Assembly (NCBI GenBank): GCA_037178675.1
Contig: JAYMGJ010000508.1
Span: forward strand, 1-64,000
Source: Scleroderma bovista
Lineage: Eukaryota; Basidiomycota; Agaricomycetes; Boletales; Sclerodermataceae
DNA length: 64,000 nt
Direction: 5' to 3'
The translations under genes and the position numbers were made by a program. Positions 1 through 10,382 of the stretch are shown here, piece after piece (the stretch's first letter is position 1; each line of letters starts with the position of its first letter). Below the pieces are notes generated by a model. The model saw only the letters and a program-made list of their open reading frames with translations. It had not been told where the DNA came from and did not search any database.

Positions 1-1374
1 GTGGTATACGCACGAACATCACAGGAGTGCTCTCAAGTGCTAAGTGGAACGGCACAGGTTTTCCTCAGGTGCAACTTCGAACCCAAATATACTGTACGCG
101 TGCATGATCAAGAGGAGCTCAATGTTTCGGACTATAGATTCCAATGGATATTCCTGGACGCTGCAAGTGTTCCAGGTCTATAAAGCACTTCGTCAACTTC
201 ATCCGTGCGGACCGGTCTGTTAGGGGATCGAAACATTGGGGTAAGTCCGAGTTGTGAACCTATGACGCTCCATCTGTACCAAAACCAAACACAAATGTAT
301 CTAGTGATTCGCGACTTTTCGGTAATGCTGTGCGATAGCCAGAATAGTCATAGCTAGAGGTACGAAGTCACTATTAGCAAGTGCTAAGCTATTACAAGAT
401 CATACCAAGACATTAAGTCAAATAGAATAAGTCTGATTGTGTCAGGGCGTACAAACGCTAAGTAAACTAAGTAATAAGGTGGGCGGTCAGTGTCGTCACC
501 GTCAGTGATAGCGGTCGTCTGTTGGTGGTGGCCTAAGTGTATTGGGTATGACTATACACATTGTTTGTAAAAGTCGCTCAGGGGTCACCGAAAAGTCGCG
601 TATTACTATTGGTACAGTCATCTCCCGCGCCCTGGGGGCCGCACCGAGCTGAAAGTTGTACTAGTCGTTACAGCCGTTTTCAATTACAGTAAAACCAAAA
701 ACCAAAATGTGGTGTGTGGAAATTGCCAGAAAGGACCTGGGCCAAAAGTAGCCCTAGATACCTGTGTAATCACTGATAGCGCTTTCAATGAATCATAGCC
801 ACCGTGCAGACGACGGCCACCTACTGGCCACCTCCACCACGGGGCTGGCAACGGACTACCATTTTAGCACGTTGACAACAGCCAGTGACCACCACCACCA
901 GCGTGAAAACGACAACGACAACGGCCATCTCCACCACCCCAGTATGTCGGCGACAGCCACCATCAGCGCGATAACGACGACGATGACGGCCACATCCACC
1001 ACTGTGCAGGCGACGGGAACCACCCCCACCCGCAGTACCACGACCACAACAGCCCCACCACCTCGCGACCAGTGCTTTCCGGAAACTCCCACAGACCAGG
1101 TTTTGGTTTTGGTTTTCCCAGAACAATTGAAAACAGCTGTAATCGAGCCTACATGGTCTCAGGGAAATCTCGCCACTCTTCAAAGATATGCAGTGGGATG
1201 GGCCACAAGTCTGACACCGCATCTGTGCCTGGGTCCTGTCTTCACATTAAAGTCGAGTCCTTAGTCTGCCTAGGCTGTGTTAAAGTTATGTCATAACTTC
1301 TGCCCCCAAGACCGAGTCGGAACATAAATTTGATGGACTCGTGGTGTGTGGCTTCATCCTCTCCTCTTTCCAGG
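1..1374. other. Mostly non-coding left flank with a degenerate GC-rich minisatellite
   Basis: I see no convincing gene here. An open frame covers the first 183 bases but resembles nothing I know. Between about 790 and 1075 the sequence is a degraded tandem array with a period near 65 bp, built on a core like cgac-acggccac-tccaccac. It creates open frames rich in His and Thr on the plus strand and Gly and Val on the minus strand; I regard both as artefacts. The extreme right end may hold the first exon of the receptor gene that follows. Confidence 0.4.
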
Positions 1375-1414
1375 TTCCGTGGGCGAGTATCTACCTCCCT
1401 TCGATATTCCAACG

Positions 1415-2880
1415 ATGAGCCATGCAAAATTCGACTTCGGGACGAGGATAGGCATGCTCTTCCAGGTTGAGGCATTCGCTACCTCGGCACTTGCCGTCAC
1501 GGGCCTCTTGCTCTACATCGCTGTACGTTTCCAATGCGGTGGCCACTGTCTGTCGATATCCACATAATTGACATCCACCACAGTATAACGCCGTCGCAAT
1601 CAGGCGAAATGCTTCACGAAGGTGGTCGACAGAAACACACATACATTACTACTTCCTCAACCTCCTTATCTGTGACCTTATCCTCTCTACCGGTATGTAA
1701 CCTGTGCAGCCTGGCTCGCCTTCCCCGCCAATTGACAGTGGATTTCTCCAGGTGGATTGCTAGACATCAAATGGATAATCGATGCAGTGCGTCACGTTCA
1801 CACTGTGCGCAAGTCTGCCTGCCTTATTCAGTGAATCCACCAGGGCGTTCATTCAGGCCCCGTGTGCACCGCTCAAGGTATTTCCCCATTGTTTTGCACT
1901 GCCAGACGCTGATCCCTTCTCGCCCCTAGGCATTCTGAAGCATATCGGTGGTGTCGGAGTTGCACTCAGGTATGTCTCGAGGCAGGTTTATAGGCACTCA
2001 CGTAACAAGTTCACATCGTAGTACGATGGTATGTTAGTGACACAACATATTACCTCAAGGAAACTGATTGGAAACAGGCTATTGCGTTGCACATGTTGCA
2101 AGTACTTGCGCTTCGCTGGAGGTCTCCGCCGAAATTTGCCCTCGTCGTGGTGGCTATCATTTGGCTGATCATCCTCCTGCTGTCGGTCGTGCCCAATGTA
2201 ATTCAACACAACATATATGGTCCCACTGGGTATTGTAAGTCGTCATGGACCTGGCTTGGCTCGACATTCTGCCTGACACCATTGCATAGGGTGTTGGATC
2301 AACGGAAGCATTGCGGAGAAAATCTGGCTCCAATACATCTGGATGTGGTTGGCGGCTCTACTGAATGTCATTGCATACGTGTTGTTTGGCCTCTATATCA
2401 AGCGGTGGCAGGAAAAATGGGAACAAACATCTTTTATGTGTTATGGTGCACAGTGGGATGAACGAGTCACAGCCAATCAGATGTTCTTGTAAGTGATTCC
2501 ACCACTAGTTCTTGCTTGTCGTCCTGAATGATACTAATGTGTATCGCTATAGTTACCCTTTGGTGTACGTTATAGTGGTAGGTCGTCCCGCGTTCCATTA
2601 TTGACCTCTGCTAAGCAAGTGACAGGTGCTGCCCATCTCAGGAGCCCGCTTTGCTGGATTCAGCGGTAATGTTGTACCCTTCGCTGTGTTAGCTCCCACG
2701 GATGCGCTATTTGCATTATCTGGCTTCTTCAACGTGGTCTTGTTTGCTTTCACCCGCCCGAGCCTCGTATGCAAGTGGAACCGCCCATGTGGGACGCATT
2801 CGGCGCCGCTAGCTCATAGTACCTCTGCAGGAAGGGTAGAGCATCACTTTTCTAGGGATGACAATCGACTCTGGTGCTGA
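1415..2880 (+). CDS. GPCR-like seven-helix membrane protein, with a 7-nt microexon
   Basis: Multi-pass membrane protein resembling the large family of Agaricomycete receptors related to Git3/cAMP-receptor-type GPCRs, expected at the plasma membrane; the ligand cannot be read. Exons that close in phase: 1415-1522, 1584-1692, 1752-1786, 1844-1877, 1930-1969, 2022-2028, 2078-2234, 2290-2488, 2553-2577, 2626-2880. Family landmarks in order are LLDIKWIIDA, VCTAQGILKHIGGVGVAL, LALRWRSPPKFALVVVAIIW and WLQYIWMWLAALLNV, with hydrophobic helices between them. Exon 2022-2028 is only seven bases (TACGATG) and restores both frame and the conserved VALSTMAIA stretch. The start is uncertain: homologous-looking codons (VGEYLPPFD) continue upstream to a possible acceptor at 1373, so a short first exon is probably missing. 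The last residues after position 2770 could also be spliced differently. Confidence 0.75.
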
Positions 2881-4325
2881 TGGGATTGACACTCTGGAAA
2901 CCGGCTGGTCTAGGTTCCAATATGCATCTTTGCCTCCACTTTCCGAGGTCCATATGATCCTGATTCTACATAGACGATGTTCATTGTATGTATGTACTTG
3001 TTTCATTACCAAGCTGTAATCATAATACAATGGATTTTGCACGACTGGTTTAATCCTGCTACGCATGACAGAGATAGAAATACTATTATCACCGACTCGA
3101 GGCACCATATATATAGTAGTGCAGGTACCCTTGGGAATCAGTTCCTCAGGCACAAGTCGCTGTCCATTTCTGTTTTCGTCCCGGACTATCATCTCGAATT
3201 GTGGTCTCGATAATACACATGTCGACTCCTTGTCGGCTGGCAATGGCAATGGCGTGCACATATGACAGGATTGACATACCCCTAGCTAGGAACATTGTCA
3301 AGGAGGATTTGGCTGTGAAGACACTTCAACGCCATTTTTTTCTTCGGTGAAGATACTTCAGCCCCCAGGTGTGGGGCAGATGCGTGAGGAGGGCACTGAG
3401 ACGACATTGGCAGACCATACCCTCCAAATAGGCTACCCAATTGACATACCATGTCTGTCGGATGGTTTTGCGGTTTCGCCAAACAACTTTGTGTTTGCGT
3501 TAAGTATACAGCAGGAAAGCCCGAGCGCCAGTATACAATACATCGAACCATTCTCCTTATCGCCCTGTAATTGTGATGCGGACGTAACGAAGACCAGGGG
3601 CCAATATTTCAATGCCGTAATGCTGTGCACTGTGCAGAGCATAATCGATGGCTGTGTATGGCTGTGGGCGCATCAGAGTGCTGCTTGTAACTGGCGCCAT
3701 CGATATCATCATCATCACCGTCACCATCAAAGCAGGAATCCATCACACAGGAACTCTAGTACGTCCACCTATCATACAACGGTAACGTCGTGTACATCCT
3801 GGATCTCCACGGTATAATAACTCAACGCATGGCGACTCGGGCATGAACAGCCTCACTGCACCGCGTCATGTTAACCTTCCTCAATGCTCACCCTTGCAAT
3901 ACTTTTTTCTGATATCATCACGGCAGTGATCGATGATCCTTTACTCGGGGTTGACTGTCAACTGGGATGTCTACAGACAGTGCCTTGCTGGCTGGCACTG
4001 CAACGACCAGACATCCCCTTCTTATTTTCTGCACTTGGCTAGGCGGCGGGCCAATATCTGCGGTCTTGAACTGCCGCGTTGTCGTCGTCATTGACCCTGC
4101 CAGGCCACGCCAGTGGCACCCCACCAGGCCCAGTCTATATCTTATAACCCCGCAGTCGGGCGTGTTTCGCCGTTCTCGCTCTCCTTTTCTACCCTTTCAT
4201 CTCCTCTTCTGCCTCCCTCCTCGTTCAGTGTTCGAGGTGTAGCTCGCCTATTTTCTTTATCTGTTCTCTCTCTTTACGCATCGTTCGTCTGTTGTCGATA
4301 ATATAACTACCACAGCATCTTCATC
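2881..4325. other. Intergenic, no supported gene
   Basis: Open frames of 150 codons or so occur on both strands (for example minus 2809-3261 and plus 3347-3817) but none resembles a known family or extends cleanly by splicing. A short run of atc/cat triplets lies near 3705-3735. Pyrimidine-rich sequence from about 4165 to 4290 is likely promoter and leader for the next gene. Confidence 0.35.
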
Positions 4326-4981
4326 ATGCACCATTCGTACTACTCAACCTCGCCCGTGGCTCAATACCCCAATCCCAACCCCGGCTCGCCAGCGCGCGCG
4401 AGTCCACCATACGCAGCACACGCACACACGCATGCACATGTACACCCCACGCACACCTCCACCAACCCCACACTCTCCCCGGTGCATGCACCTGCCCGCA
4501 CATCTCGCGCGGACGTCTCCACGGCCATGCACAACCTCATCCTCGCAATGAAACATATTCAAGAAACGCTCCGCCTCTGGTCACTCGAACAGGCATCGCC
4601 CGAGCAGGTATCAGACTGCTACATGCAATTCGGCGTCGAATTCAACGTTATCGTGCATGCGTTTGAAGAGTACGGGATCGGTACTGGGTGCGTTCCTTTT
4701 CTTCCCCTTCCTCTTCGTACTACTTTCCTCCCCCGCACCACCCGCGTCCCCTGGTACAAAGAATGAACTCGCACTGAGTGGCATTCAACAGTGACCTGCA
4801 TTCCATCCCTGCAGCTCTCCGTTCCGCACTTGAAAACCTCCTCGGCGAGGACGCATCACCTGCGGCATTGGAGATGTACATGCCCGAAATCAGAGGGCTC
4901 CTGTATGAGCTTCTGCAGGGCCTCAAGGCAAAGCAGGGTCCGTGGAAAGCGGCTACCCACGGACGGGCTGCTACCACGTAA
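4326..4981 (+). CDS. Short protein resembling the N-terminal domain of Bud6/Aip3
   Basis: Two exons (4326-4687 and 4792-4981) give about 183 residues. The first 60 are low complexity, rich in Pro, His and Ser. The rest (helical; LILAMKHIQETLRLWSLEQ, then VSDCYMQFGVEFN, then LRSALENLLGEDASPAALEM) resembles the N-terminal region of Bud6/Aip3, an actin- and formin-associated polarity factor. Full Bud6 proteins are several times longer and carry a C-terminal coiled coil; this gene stops right after the N-terminal module. A gtaata sequence just before the stop could be a donor, but I found no continuation within the next kilobase. It is therefore either a stand-alone small paralogue or a truncated gene. 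Family assignment rests on remembered pattern only. Confidence 0.55.
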
Positions 4982-6577
4982 TAGTCCGGTCGTATGAAGA
5001 TGAAATGTGCAAGAAGGATATTCCATGGGGGTTCTACAAAACGTACCCCCCCACGAAGTGATATGTTGACTCGATTATTTACCGATTTCACGATTCTAAT
5101 TCGGAGGACCTTGACAACGAACTCATTCCTTTACCATTCTACATATCACGGGGTCGTGCATCGGATTCGCAGCGTCGATATTGTTTTTATCGTAATGTAT
5201 TTATGGATTGGGCATGCATGGATTTCAACGTAGGGGCGCGTGGTCGCTGGGTTTTGCATACGTACATATTTAACGCGTTTATTTACACGGACACCAGTCG
5301 AATGGATGGAGATGCGATACAATTATTTAGACGGTATGGCTTCGATACTAGTCCATCCTACGCATTACATTTGAATGTTTGGTTTAGGAGCACTGCCATG
5401 AGTAGAGATCTCGTATCCTGTGGCATCGCCACAAAGGACAGCGCTTAGAACTACTTTTAGTGAGCGGATGCTATCTTGTCTCCTGTGTCGGCTGGTTCCG
5501 AATAGTTCTGGGCATCGAAGCCACGAACCCCTATACTTGGCTGGCATTCATGTGGATGGTAGGTGGTTTTTGTGGGCCTGTGCCACGACCTCCCTTGATT
5601 CCGAGCTTATGGATGTCGCCCTTGGAGCCACTGGACCGGCAACCGAAGAAAGTCAAAGGGGTTAACTTGCCTCTCTCCAAAAGCATGGTCGTCAGTGCCT
5701 CGATATATCGTTTACCTCAGATCCGATAAAAGGTAGGAGAGCCACTGTGAACACCGCAGTTGAGATGATGGACAGGAATGTCGTCCTCGGCGGCATCATT
5801 CGTGTACGAACGCAGGTGGTCGTGCAATAGAAAATAAAATTCCATGGTGAGTATCGGTGTCTTCGTGTCTTTGGGGTATGTCTTGTCGATGCCCACTGAT
5901 TACATAAATGCACAATGTTATTTTTTTTCCTAGTTCCTTTACTCATCTTGGGGAGAACTACTTTCTAACGGTAACATCTTCTGAGCTGTGGCGGCGCCCT
6001 TTAGATGGCCGTTGAATGCGCGCCAAATATTCACCTACTACAACCTCCCCAGTCGAAAGCCCCACAATTCAACACTCACGGCGAGACTCGATCGATGCAT
6101 TCCTCCTGTTTGGGGCCATTGCTTCTTTAGCACGAGACGCTAGAACCCAAACCTTGGATTCAAGCTGTCCGCACTTACTAGTCTGGATATCAGACTGTTT
6201 ATGGAGTGCTCCTCACACTTTCAAGCAAGAGTACCTTCACTTGTGTCTCTGGCCGACCTCTCTACGTATCCTCCACTCCCGAGTCCCCGCCACTTCATGT
6301 GGACGTTGAACGACAATCAAAAAAATATGTAGCGGTCGATTTCCTGCGGTCAGATTCTTTTTTGACAAAGCATGGGGTCACTAGACGGTATGCTCTTTGT
6401 TCCATGACGATATGGCTTCCTGGCTGTGCCGAAGGAAGGTATTGTAGAAAGTGGTCATTCAGGGGTCCTGAGGGTCCTAGGTGGTATCGGTGGGGCGTCG
6501 CTGGACAACGTCCGGATGCCTTCGACATCGGAAGCATATGTACTTGCTTATGGCCAATTTTCTGCTGACTGCTGGGC
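4982..6577. other. Intergenic, no supported gene
   Basis: Several open frames of 80-120 codons, none recognisable. The frame at 5460-5729 contains a hydrophobic stretch (GWFRIVLGIEATNPYTWLA) that could be a gene relic, but I could not extend it. Confidence 0.3.
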
Positions 6578-6787
6578 TCACAAACTCCCATCAGACGTTC
6601 CCTGTTTTTCCATTTCCACCAACTCATCATCCATTACAGTAATTTCTCCATGTAGATAAACAAAATCTAACATGTGTTCTATCTTGGGCGATATCTCCAG
6701 ACAAGGTTTGGTGCTTTTCACTCCGAGGATGTCCCAACTACCGACAATCGGACAACGTATGTAGGACACGTCGCACTTAATTCTCAT
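6578..6787 (-). pseudogene. Fragment of a second DUF6593 gene (C-terminal part only)
   Basis: The encoded CLEISPKIEHMLDFVYLHGE followed by ITVMDDE lines up with the C-terminus of the gene just upstream on the same strand (LEIYPDLGHMLDMVILTFIY, then VEKLRMDDE). The N-terminal two thirds of a DUF6593 domain are absent: only 20 bp separate this fragment from the stop of the intact gene. It looks like the remains of a tandem duplication. It could alternatively be an alternative terminal exon of the intact gene, since an acceptor-like tgcag precedes it. Confidence 0.45.
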
Positions 6788-6807
6788 CTGCAGGGATTTC
6801 CCTCTTA

Positions 6808-7475
6808 CTACCCGTCAAACCTAGTGGAGCCCTCGTCATCCATCCGCAACTTCTCGACGTAGATGAATGTGAGGATGACCATGTCCAGCATATGCCCCAG
6901 ATCAGGATAGATTTCAAGGTAAGGATCATGTTTTGAACCTACGATGCCGTAGCTTCGTCGATGTGGCCTCGCCAACTCTCGGCAGGTAGTATCGTCTTGG
7001 TATAACTACCGACAGTAATCATCAGAATAAGGATGACGGATGGACATGATATGACATACCACAGCCACAGAGGGGTCATGTATGTCCCATTTATATGGAC
7101 GACCATCTGGGCCCGTGAATGCTCGTTTTCTGCAAGCGTAGTGTATACATGAGCATATAAACAACATCATACACGTAGATGAGCTGTATGTAGCACTCAC
7201 GGCCGCCAGAAACCAGTTCGGGGTATGAACTCATTTGTCTTCATCTCTTTTCCATGAAGTCGCATTATAGAGGTACCAAACGGGTGCCATTCGATCTCTC
7301 CAATAGCGTCAAGGCTATCCTGCATATCATTTGGACTCGTGTTTGGCACGACTTTGTAGATTGTCGTCGTGCGTACTCCAAGGCGGAAAGGTGTGGAAGT
7401 CTTGTAAAGGACCTGACCAGCCTCGTTGGTCATAACCGTGTTTCGCACGGACTCGGAAGAGAGACTGAGACGCAT
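6808..7475 (-). CDS. DUF6593 domain protein
   Basis: Three exons on the minus strand (7475-7201, 7129-7060, 7005-6808) close in phase and give 180 residues, normal for this basidiomycete family. Landmarks in order: RNTVMTNEAGQVLYK, RTTTIYKV, IGEIEWHPFGTS, RKRAFTGPDGRPYKWD, ARPHRRSYGIV and LEIYPDLGHMLDMVILTF. These match the conserved blocks I remember for DUF6593, a domain of unknown function found in multigene families of mushroom-forming fungi. No signal peptide and one C-terminal hydrophobic stretch. The introns are 71 and 54 nt with GTGAGT and GTATGT donors. Confidence 0.85.
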
Positions 7476-7749
7476 GGGAAATGCTGATATCTGTTACATG
7501 AATGGCATCCTTGGGCGTCCACTTTTATGTGGTGTGCTGTGCGTCTTATGGCGATGGCAATGAAAGAGTTTGAGTCTGACGTAATAATTCTGGTTCAAGT
7601 GAGTGTGACTACCAGTCTGTGTCATGAATCAGAATCACCTCCATGTGAAGCAGTCATCGACATCCCCGTTGATATTTCATTCTAGTAACCCACCAGGTCA
7701 GCCAATATAGGCCACTCTCTTACTTGAAACATGTCGAGTCAGTGGATGT

Positions 7750-8240
7750 GGCAGCAGCTGTACATACAGCCATAACTTGAAAGGGAGGCGCAGCGCTGGT
7801 CGGACGGGTCCCACTGAAAATCCGTGCCGAACATCGGCTTATGTAATGAACTCATCACGTGACCGAACACGTCTCGCGTTTGGCTGACAAACGAGCATCG
7901 AACTTCCACCCACCATCTCTTTGCGAACATCGACGAGAATGAACAAGCGGAAACTAGCACAAGAAAACGATGATGACCTCGAATCGGAGGCACTTGATCA
8001 ACCACGAAAGCTGCCTGCAATTGGGACATGTACCAGTGCTCGGCCACTGGTTGTCTCCCGCACGGCGTTCAACAGGCCCACTGTGGCCACCACATTGACT
8101 GGTAAACCGCCCTCTCGTACGCAACCACGCACAATGACCCACGATCTGCCATTAGCTAGCGGGTATACATCGCGAGCGCATACAACACGAGCAACAAGTG
8201 TACCTCCTAAACCATCCTCATCCACCCGACTGCCCATGGC
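7750..8240 (+). repeat. Duplicated 5' end and promoter of the kinesin gene (copy 1 of 3)
   Basis: From roughly 7840 to 8240 the sequence matches 10340-10758, including the upstream stretch cacgtgacc...cgaacttccacccacc, the start codon and the first 100 or so codons. Similarity stops abruptly at about 8241: here cccatggcgaccgctgct, in the kinesin cccatagcgcgtgtcccc. This marks the fusion joint of the chimeric gene. Confidence 0.8.
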
Positions 8241-8835
8241 GACCGCTGCTTTCGGGCTCTTCATCGCTGCTCTGGCCACACCTCATGCTAAGGGTGCCGG
8301 GGCTCTCTACCTTGCCGAAGACGGTGACAGCAAGACGGTCTTACTTGTCACGGCTCGTCATGACCTCTTCCCACTAAACGAGGGGCCTAATGTCAACCCC
8401 GCCCCCACAAACACCAGCCTGCTTCGTTGTGATGTTCTCCTTCTCGATACCAAGGCGCTCGATAACCTCGTCGAATCCATCAAGATCACGATCAAAGGAC
8501 ACGGCGTAATGGCCGAGCTCTACAACCAGCTGATTGAGGAGTTGCAGGAGAGGGAGCCTGGCGAGGACAAGTTCGACGTTGAGAGGGCTACGGAAGAACG
8601 GAAGAAGTATCAGATGTTGAACGAGGCCAACGAGGCGATGGAGGCCCTTGACAAGTTCCACGACGGAGTGGAGCCAACCGAGCCAGCGCGTCATAGGCCA
8701 CCTCGTCCGCTCCCTTCTATCACTCTTGGCGCTGGCACGGAAGGGTTCACCGAAGACTACGCCATTATCGAGCTCGACAGCTCCAAGATCGAGACGGCCT
8801 TTAGGGGAAATGTGATTGACCTTGGTATGTTTTAA
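7939..8835 (+). CDS. Chimera: kinesin N-terminal tail fused to trypsin-like protease
   Basis: The first 100 residues (MNKRKLAQENDDDLESEALD onward) are the disordered N-terminal tail of the kinesin encoded at 10383, about 90% identical. From position 8241 the frame continues as a different protein, beginning FGLFIAALATPHAKG and containing TARHDLFP. The latter looks like the His motif of a trypsin-like serine protease; a Ser motif (GDSGS) lies downstream at about 9120 in a broken frame. The ORF stops at 8835, but a GT donor at 8824 and acceptor at 8876 would add exon sequence starting GTKIPLKEFTLKM, which soon shifts frame. Any product of this gene would lack the catalytic Ser. It probably uses the kinesin promoter. 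Whether it is expressed cannot be told. Confidence 0.65.
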   Translation: MNKRKLAQENDDDLESEALDQPRKLPAIGTCTSARPLVVSRTAFNRPTVATTLTGKPPSRTQPRTMTHDLPLASGYTSRAHTTRATSVPPKPSSSTRLPMATAAFGLFIAALATPHAKGAGALYLAEDGDSKTVLLVTARHDLFPLNEGPNVNPAPTNTSLLRCDVLLLDTKALDNLVESIKITIKGHGVMAELYNQLIEELQEREPGEDKFDVERATEERKKYQMLNEANEAMEALDKFHDGVEPTEPARHRPPRPLPSITLGAGTEGFTEDYAIIELDSSKIETAFRGNVIDLGMF

Positions 8836-8876
8836 TCTATCTCACTAAGACTGCCTAGCCTGACTGTTATACCCAG

Positions 8877-9470
8877 GTACGAAGATTCCGCTCAAGGAGT
8901 TCACATTGAAGATGTGTCCCCGCACCGATGCCACCACTGAACCTTTAAGTATCCGAAGCACCGCCTCGAACTTCGGGATATCATCCAGGAAGAGTGGATA
9001 AGCAACCCGGATATGCTCGACCACGACGGTGAACCGTGCCTCTTAGTCATAAAAAACGGCAAAACCACCGGCATCACCATGAGCCATGCTACTGGCATCT
9101 AAGTCTGGGGTCTTCTCTCCCCCTGGCGATTCGGGCTCTATCGTTGCTGACGGCCGTGGACGTATTGGCATCAGGACAAGCAACAAGCGAGAACGGCTGT
9201 TTAACACTCTCTTGCTCTTGACGGAGCCCTCTCTCATTGGCCTACGAGCATTTAAGCAAGTTTTACAGCATTTCACTTCCAAATAGAAAGTTCCTGGACA
9301 GCCCAAGTTTTCGAGTAATTTTGCAGATGCTGGTGGCCTCCTCATCGGCGGTGCTGGCAAGACGGAGTCCTCGGACATCACGTATGCAAACGCCCTTCTT
9401 CTCACTCTTGCAACGCATCAAGGACAATCGGTTCCTTGATGCCCACTTCTGTTACCCAGTCATGGCCTAG
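8877..9470 (+). pseudogene. Decayed 3' half of the protease gene
   Basis: Continuation of the protease half of the chimera, broken several times. After a frame change near 8940 the sequence reads RLELRDIIQEEWISNPDMLD and GEPCLLVIKNGKTTGIT, then hits a stop at about 9102. Another frame carries SGVFSPPGDSGSIVADGRGR, the expected Ser-motif region, with roughly 30 family residues missing between. About 150 bp of unrelated sequence then interrupt before GGLLIGGAGKTESSDITYA. At least two frame changes, one deletion and one insertion make this non-functional. Confidence 0.7.
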
Positions 9471-9576
9471 GTGCCGCGACATTGACCAGAATGATATCGG
9501 GGGCGCTGAGGGCCGAGGCGGTGAGAGGTGGAGCCGTCTCGTTTCTTACACTCCTTTCATTATCTGGTTATTGGTG

Positions 9577-9759
9577 CAGATGAATGCTTTGACTGGTGTT
9601 CATCTCGTTTCCTTTTTCGTACACCTCCTTGTCGTAGTTGTTCAACTTGGGCACTTGGTACTCGAGTGCTATGCGGCACTTGACTATCTTCTTGCTGATC
9701 ACCTCGGTCCTCGCCGTCGTGACTCGCTCATAGTTTTCCGTCCTCAAGATTTCACTTTA
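9577..9759 (-). pseudogene. Coding-like orphan fragment, unknown
   Basis: About 60 codons are open on the minus strand, with a composition that looks like real protein (VTTARTEVISKKIVKCRIAL, then EYQVPKLNNYDKEVYEKGNE). Stops bound it on both sides and I do not recognise the family. It may be a relic of another gene in this rearranged stretch, or chance. Confidence 0.25.
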
Positions 9760-10382
9760 TAACTTCGTTCTACTCCTATGTATGCACCATCGTCAACCGC
9801 CGAGGCTGACGATGTATCATGTCACCTCCTAGGTCTCAGGAATATCATCTTGGACAAGGATATATGTCACCTGAGTCCCGACTATGCTCGACCAGGAAAG
9901 GATGTATTCTCTGTAATGATAGCCACGTCTGATGTTAGGTATTCCGTGAAGTAATTTTAGGGCGTTCATGGGTTTTGTTAAATCCTCTAGTATGGACATG
10001 CTGACACGATATGAAGCCACCATCCTCGCAAAATGCATATCAGCTAGGTGATGCGGTTAAGTATGAAATTACATGCGTAGTTGGCGCGTTTACTGAGACT
10101 GAGACTGGTCCGTCGTACTCGACTGTGATCTGTGAGGCTCAAGGGAAATCCAGGACACAGCGATCGTTTGAACAGCGTCGTTGAACTCCTCGATCCCTGG
10201 TTGCTCTCCGCTGGCGCCAAGTGAAGACACAACTTGCAGCACATTATCCGACGATCACATAGGTTATCCAACTTGCAGGATCAAGCTGTGCGAGAGCTAG
10301 TATGTCTTGCACACGGACGAAGGTGAGTTTGAGGGGTAACCCCTTCACGTGACCAGACGCGTGTTGCTTTTTCCAAAACAAA

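Noticed and set aside
788..1264. 158-codon His/Thr-rich ORF and its Gly/Val-rich antisense partners
   Set aside because: They arise from a degenerate tandem repeat; low complexity in every frame, no splice context and no family resemblance.
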